Source of the DNA: Rhyzopertha dominica
Lineage: Eukaryota; Arthropoda; Insecta; Coleoptera; Bostrichidae
Direction: 5' to 3'
Length of the DNA stretch: 64,000 nucleotides
Assembly (NCBI GenBank): GCA_025024175.1
Contig: QCXZ01000137.1
Span: forward strand, 64,444,911 to 64,508,910
A model generated the notes under the pieces. That model saw nothing but the letters and a program-made list of their open reading frames with translations. It was not told the origin of the DNA and did no database searches. Both the position numbers and the translations under genes were made by a program. Position 1 is the stretch's first letter; each line of letters starts with the position of its first letter. Shown piece after piece: positions 60,051 through 64,000 of the stretch.

Positions 60051-61916
60051 TGTTGTTTCTAGAACGGATTATAAACTTCTACGTCACGAGCCTCTAACCT
60101 TGTCGATAGGGGGTATTATCTAGCCTCTGCTTTATAATATAATAATTAAAAATCTATTTGAAATTTTTCCGGTTTATTTGCGCCAGTATGCTTCTACAAC
60201 CAATAATTAGTGCCATGCTAAGTTTTGTTTTATTTTTCTTCGCCATTTATCTGTCAATGAATGCCAGATCAAGACCACTGTTAACTGCTAGTTGTTTTGA
60301 TACAGCTTAACTATTTAATGCTTCTTTTATGTGCGTTTGTATTATGTACAATATGTTTGCTAAGCTGTCAAAAGGCGACAATTTTGAATATTGTTTGGCG
60401 TGGGTATTAGATAATAGAGGTAATATGTAGTTTCCTCGCCATTTTTTTATTTTCTTCGCGAATTTTATTCTATGTGCTTATTGACTTTGTTTAATTCAAA
60501 AATTGATGTAATGTTTATTTTGTGCATAACAAAGCGCGTCCAAAAATAAATAATATCAATTAGATTCATTTTGACATTAAAACGGTTTTTATTAGTATAA
60601 GATATCAAACTATGTTATTATCTAGCGGACCAACGACAACATANTTCTTCTGCAACAGAATGNCAAGATAACAGTAAGTTATAACACTGGGTGAAAACTG
60701 TGTACGGGATTACAGCTTCCATGGTTCTTTTTACATTATAAAACGAAAAAACACTTACTATGCTGTATCTTGCAGCTTCAGTCTGTAGATGACGTGTTAG
60801 TTACAGTAAACATTCAATCGGAAACAAGGAAAGAGACAGAATAGAAAACATAATTCCCGGCCTTCCCCACAAAGAAATACCATTTAAACCCTGTATCACA
60901 GTTGTTACGAAATGTCAGGCTTTTGGAAAGTAATTGTTCCGTCCACCTCACCTTTACGTTTTGCAGTTGCCGTTGTCAAGATAATGTTAGAAGAAGACAA
61001 ATCGTCGAAATAGCAGTCGCGTCTTACAATGTCGGTGGCACGACGTGTGACACACCATAAAGTCCGCCGATTTTTAAGCCGGCCACCGCAAATATTCGTT
61101 GACAAAGAGCGTTTGATATTTGCATATCCCATGGTGACTGGCCATAAATTCAGTCATAAAACATGTTGCATGCTTTTTATTTGGGTGATTTAGCAACTGC
61201 ATGTGCTGGTACAGTTTCCCAGTTTGTAATATATTTGACGGCCACTTGGGATGATACCGTTGCATGAGGTATTTTTATAATATAAACCGGAGATAACTGC
61301 CCTACGCCACGCAATGCGTTCCGCAATGCTGGCGTGCTGGGATGCTTTTGTTAAAATTAAAAATGAAGGCCTTGCGCTCTTAACATAATGCCATAGTAAC
61401 ATATTTAATAGGATATGATAAAAATGCTCGACCTCTTTAAAAGATAATTCACAGTTCCGCATTTTTTTTATTAACTAGAGAGTTCCTATATAAGCTTTAT
61501 ATATCATTAGACAAATACGTGATGTCTGTCTTAGTTAGGTATTGAGCTAGATTTGTGAGAGAGAACAGCCAGAGAACAATACACTAAAGAGAGAGATGCT
61601 CTATGGACATTACATTATCCAACCAAGAAAACGGTAGGTTTCTTAGCTCGCTAATTGTGATAAACACTTTAACGACTGAAAAAGTATTTAATAGATACTG
61701 TCCTTTAATATCGACTTGTTTCGACAATTTGAGATCTGAAAATCAAACATCACGTTACTGTATTATAAGATTAATGAGATTCTGTCAGAAGTGAAACACG
61801 GGTTTATACTAATTTAATAAAATTTAATCTAATGAAAAATACAAAAAGCTTTAAGGGTAGATGCATAACTAAAACACCTACCTTAACATTTAGTAACACT
61901 ATTAGTAACCTTATTA
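60051..61916. other. Non-coding, nothing assigned
   Basis: Several short open frames (60905-61132, 61190-61462 on the minus strand) have no recognisable motif. There is no RNA gene. Confidence 0.35.
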
Positions 61917-62282
61917 TTAGCAACATTGGTAGATTCTTGCTGCAGCACGTTCATATGTTTCGTTCCCTTCTATCATCCTAGAAATTCTTGCTTTGTTTTC
62001 AATTGATTCGTCAACATATTTTTCAGCAAATTCGCTATGCCTTTTTAATATGTCCCATCGTGTATTAGGCCATAGTGTTACTGATGTCCTCCTAAAGCAG
62101 GCCTGTTCAAGTTTGACATATTCAGCTTTTTTTGAGATACAATGCAATGCGCCTGCATTGTGGATACAAAATATTTGGTTTGCGCATTTACGTTTTCTAT
62201 GGCCTATCAAAAGTGTCCCAAATTGCAATGTTTTCACCCCAATATTGCACCCTATTGTAATCAGTAAGCACCTGACTAACAT
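61917..62282 (-). pseudogene. Unrecognised open frame, possible gene or element remnant
   Basis: A 121-codon open frame whose C-terminal half (LWPNTRWDILKRHSEFAEKY, then RMIEGNETYERAAARIYQ) has a protein-like charged, helical composition, unlike chance frames in this AT-rich DNA. No flanking exon or family was recognised. It may be a decayed retroelement piece. Confidence 0.2.
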
Positions 62283-62313
62283 GCATCTTTGGTTGATTAC
62301 TATAAACCACTAA

Positions 62314-64000
62314 TTAAGACCCGGTATCTTATACGTCACCTACAGTTTTATCATAGATTTCTTGTCATTCGCACACTTCTAGTAATGTAGTAACTTTTAC
62401 CAGTAAATGCGTTTTCGTAGGTGCCCCTAATAGGATTTTGAAATTATTTCCTAGTCGTCACCTTCGAATGATTTGAATGATAATCTACAGATTATTATTT
62501 CAGCTAGCAGCTTGAAGAAACATGATATCTCGGCATGCTCGTTAGTGGGTATCGAATACTTGAACCACTATGTAGTACTACTTCCTGAATTTGATNGAAA
62601 GGTAAAATTTTAGCAGTTCAAAGAATATTATATGCCCACTAATATTGGTAGTGATCTCCAATATATATTTAGGCAGAAAGAAAATAAAATAAAGATATTA
62701 CGCACTATGAAAACAATCTATGTAACATCAGTTTAAAATCTTTGTGTAAATAAAAAATTTCACAAATTCTATGTATTACAGCTCGGCTAACATCAGTCTA
62801 AAATAACTTACTGCTAATATAGGTAAGTATAAAAATTAAAGGTACGCCTGTTTATCCAAATAATTTACTAAACACAAAAGCAATCACTTTCGCCATTAAA
62901 TAAATTAGAGCTAATAATAAGAAAAGAAATCTCAGCAAGAAATAAACAGAAAGTTAGCAAATGTAAAAAAATGATTAAAACTTTTTATAATAATAAATTC
63001 TAATAAACGCAGTATTATTGCGAATATTTTTGTAAGTAACTGATTTATTTAACATTACGCATGCGATTTTGAGTTTACATTTATTTTGAAACCATCTGGA
63101 GTTGCTTCTTACGTCATTCCAAAGCAATTTTTCAAGATACACGAGCGTATTACCTTCTTAAACTACTAAAACTGACACAGTTAGGTATCTAATAGCCTCA
63201 TAAATGCAAGCAGTCAAGTGTTAGATCAAATCAGGCAAAATCAAAGTTGAGAGCTTTTGTTTTCACGTTGTTTATGCTTCTGAGGTCCTGTTTTGGAAAC
63301 AGCTACACGTAAAAATTTAGCACGTGAATAACGCACTGTATTTGTTTGTTGTTGCTAATTTAAACAAATTGAACGTACCAGCGGATAAAAAGCTAAAACA
63401 CGAGCTTTGATGGAATAGGCACAGAGGGACGTTATATTTCACAATTAACGTGGCTAGGTGACACAAAAATTAGAAGGTTATTTAAATAGATGACGCGTTC
63501 GTTTTAAGCAAAAGATTGATATAAATGGTTGCGTACCTTAATAGCAAAGTAACGAGTAAAAACCTTGCTTAGTTTTCTACCATTAGTTCCTCAGAAAATA
63601 TGCGTCAGCATGTTAATTTTAATATTCTTCTAAATAAATAATAGTGGTGAGCTCCCTATGCCCTGCAGCTCATTCATCTGGATACTAAATTCCTTTAAAT
63701 GTTATTGCATCTCACTTCGCAAGTAGATGCATCTTTTAATCTTTTTTTTCTCTTTTAATATAGTGCTCAATAAGCTCTCTAGTTGTAAAGAACGCAAATG
63801 ACACACTTTTTAGTGAAACAAATAACAAGGATATAGCTGGCTGCAAATCAGAAGATTATGCAGTTGAATAAGCATCAAGACCTCTAAAATTCCACTTTAT
63901 AAATAATTATCTGAATGATATTTTGGCACAGTTCAAAGTAAATAGTCATAAGTGTGATTGAAGGAGGGCAGTTATCAAAGAAGAGTGAGCTGTGAATAAA
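62314..64000. other. Non-coding to the window end
   Basis: AT-rich; no coding region, RNA gene or repeat that I can support. Confidence 0.4.

Overview
The window is AT-rich animal DNA with spliced genes. The intact host genes (VWA8, mRpS24, golgin-45 and a large PWWP/zinc-finger protein), together with the repeat types present, point to an insect. A beetle is plausible, but the order cannot be fixed from the sequence. Scattered single Ns and a 100-N run show that this is a draft scaffold.

The first 17.4 kb is the gene-bearing part. It holds the last two exons of VWA8 (+), then a four-exon gene for a PWWP plus C2H2-finger nuclear protein of about 1,926 aa (+). A 1.9-kb repeat-like insert follows. 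mRpS24 (-, three exons) and BLZF1/golgin-45 (+, three exons) form a divergent pair, and a non-autonomous hAT element with a perfect 8-bp target duplication sits between them.

From about 18.5 kb to the end I recognise no host gene; the recognisable content is mobile DNA. In order: a decayed BEL/Pao pol (18.57-20.5 kb); a long gene-free stretch with some complex, TAATTA-rich patches; a decayed LINE (28.2-30.5 kb); a 351-bp MITE with an 11-bp target duplication; several elements with CAGGGTG-type ends, one a 1.4-kb foldback; a perfect 26-bp hairpin; and a young Ty3/gypsy-type LTR element (39,300-42,630). That last element has identical 190-bp LTRs, a tRNA-Pro primer site, and a Gag that begins with what looks like a DEK-type SAP module. 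Its pol has lost reverse transcriptase, RNase H and the integrase core, but its open frames remain long.

The most striking object is a 15.3-kb near-perfect palindrome (44,280-59,599). Each arm is about 7.3-7.7 kb. It is inserted in a 5'-truncated LINE and flanked by a 6-bp duplication (ACTGTT). Removing the insert and one duplication copy makes the LINE reverse transcriptase frame continuous again. The ends read AG...CT and the duplication is 6 bp, as in Maverick/Polinton elements, yet neither arm has a recognisable gene. Each arm carries a tRNA-like pol III promoter, subterminal direct repeats, and a 216-bp tandem array with 4 copies in one arm and 6 in the other. The scaffold gap lies at the palindrome centre.
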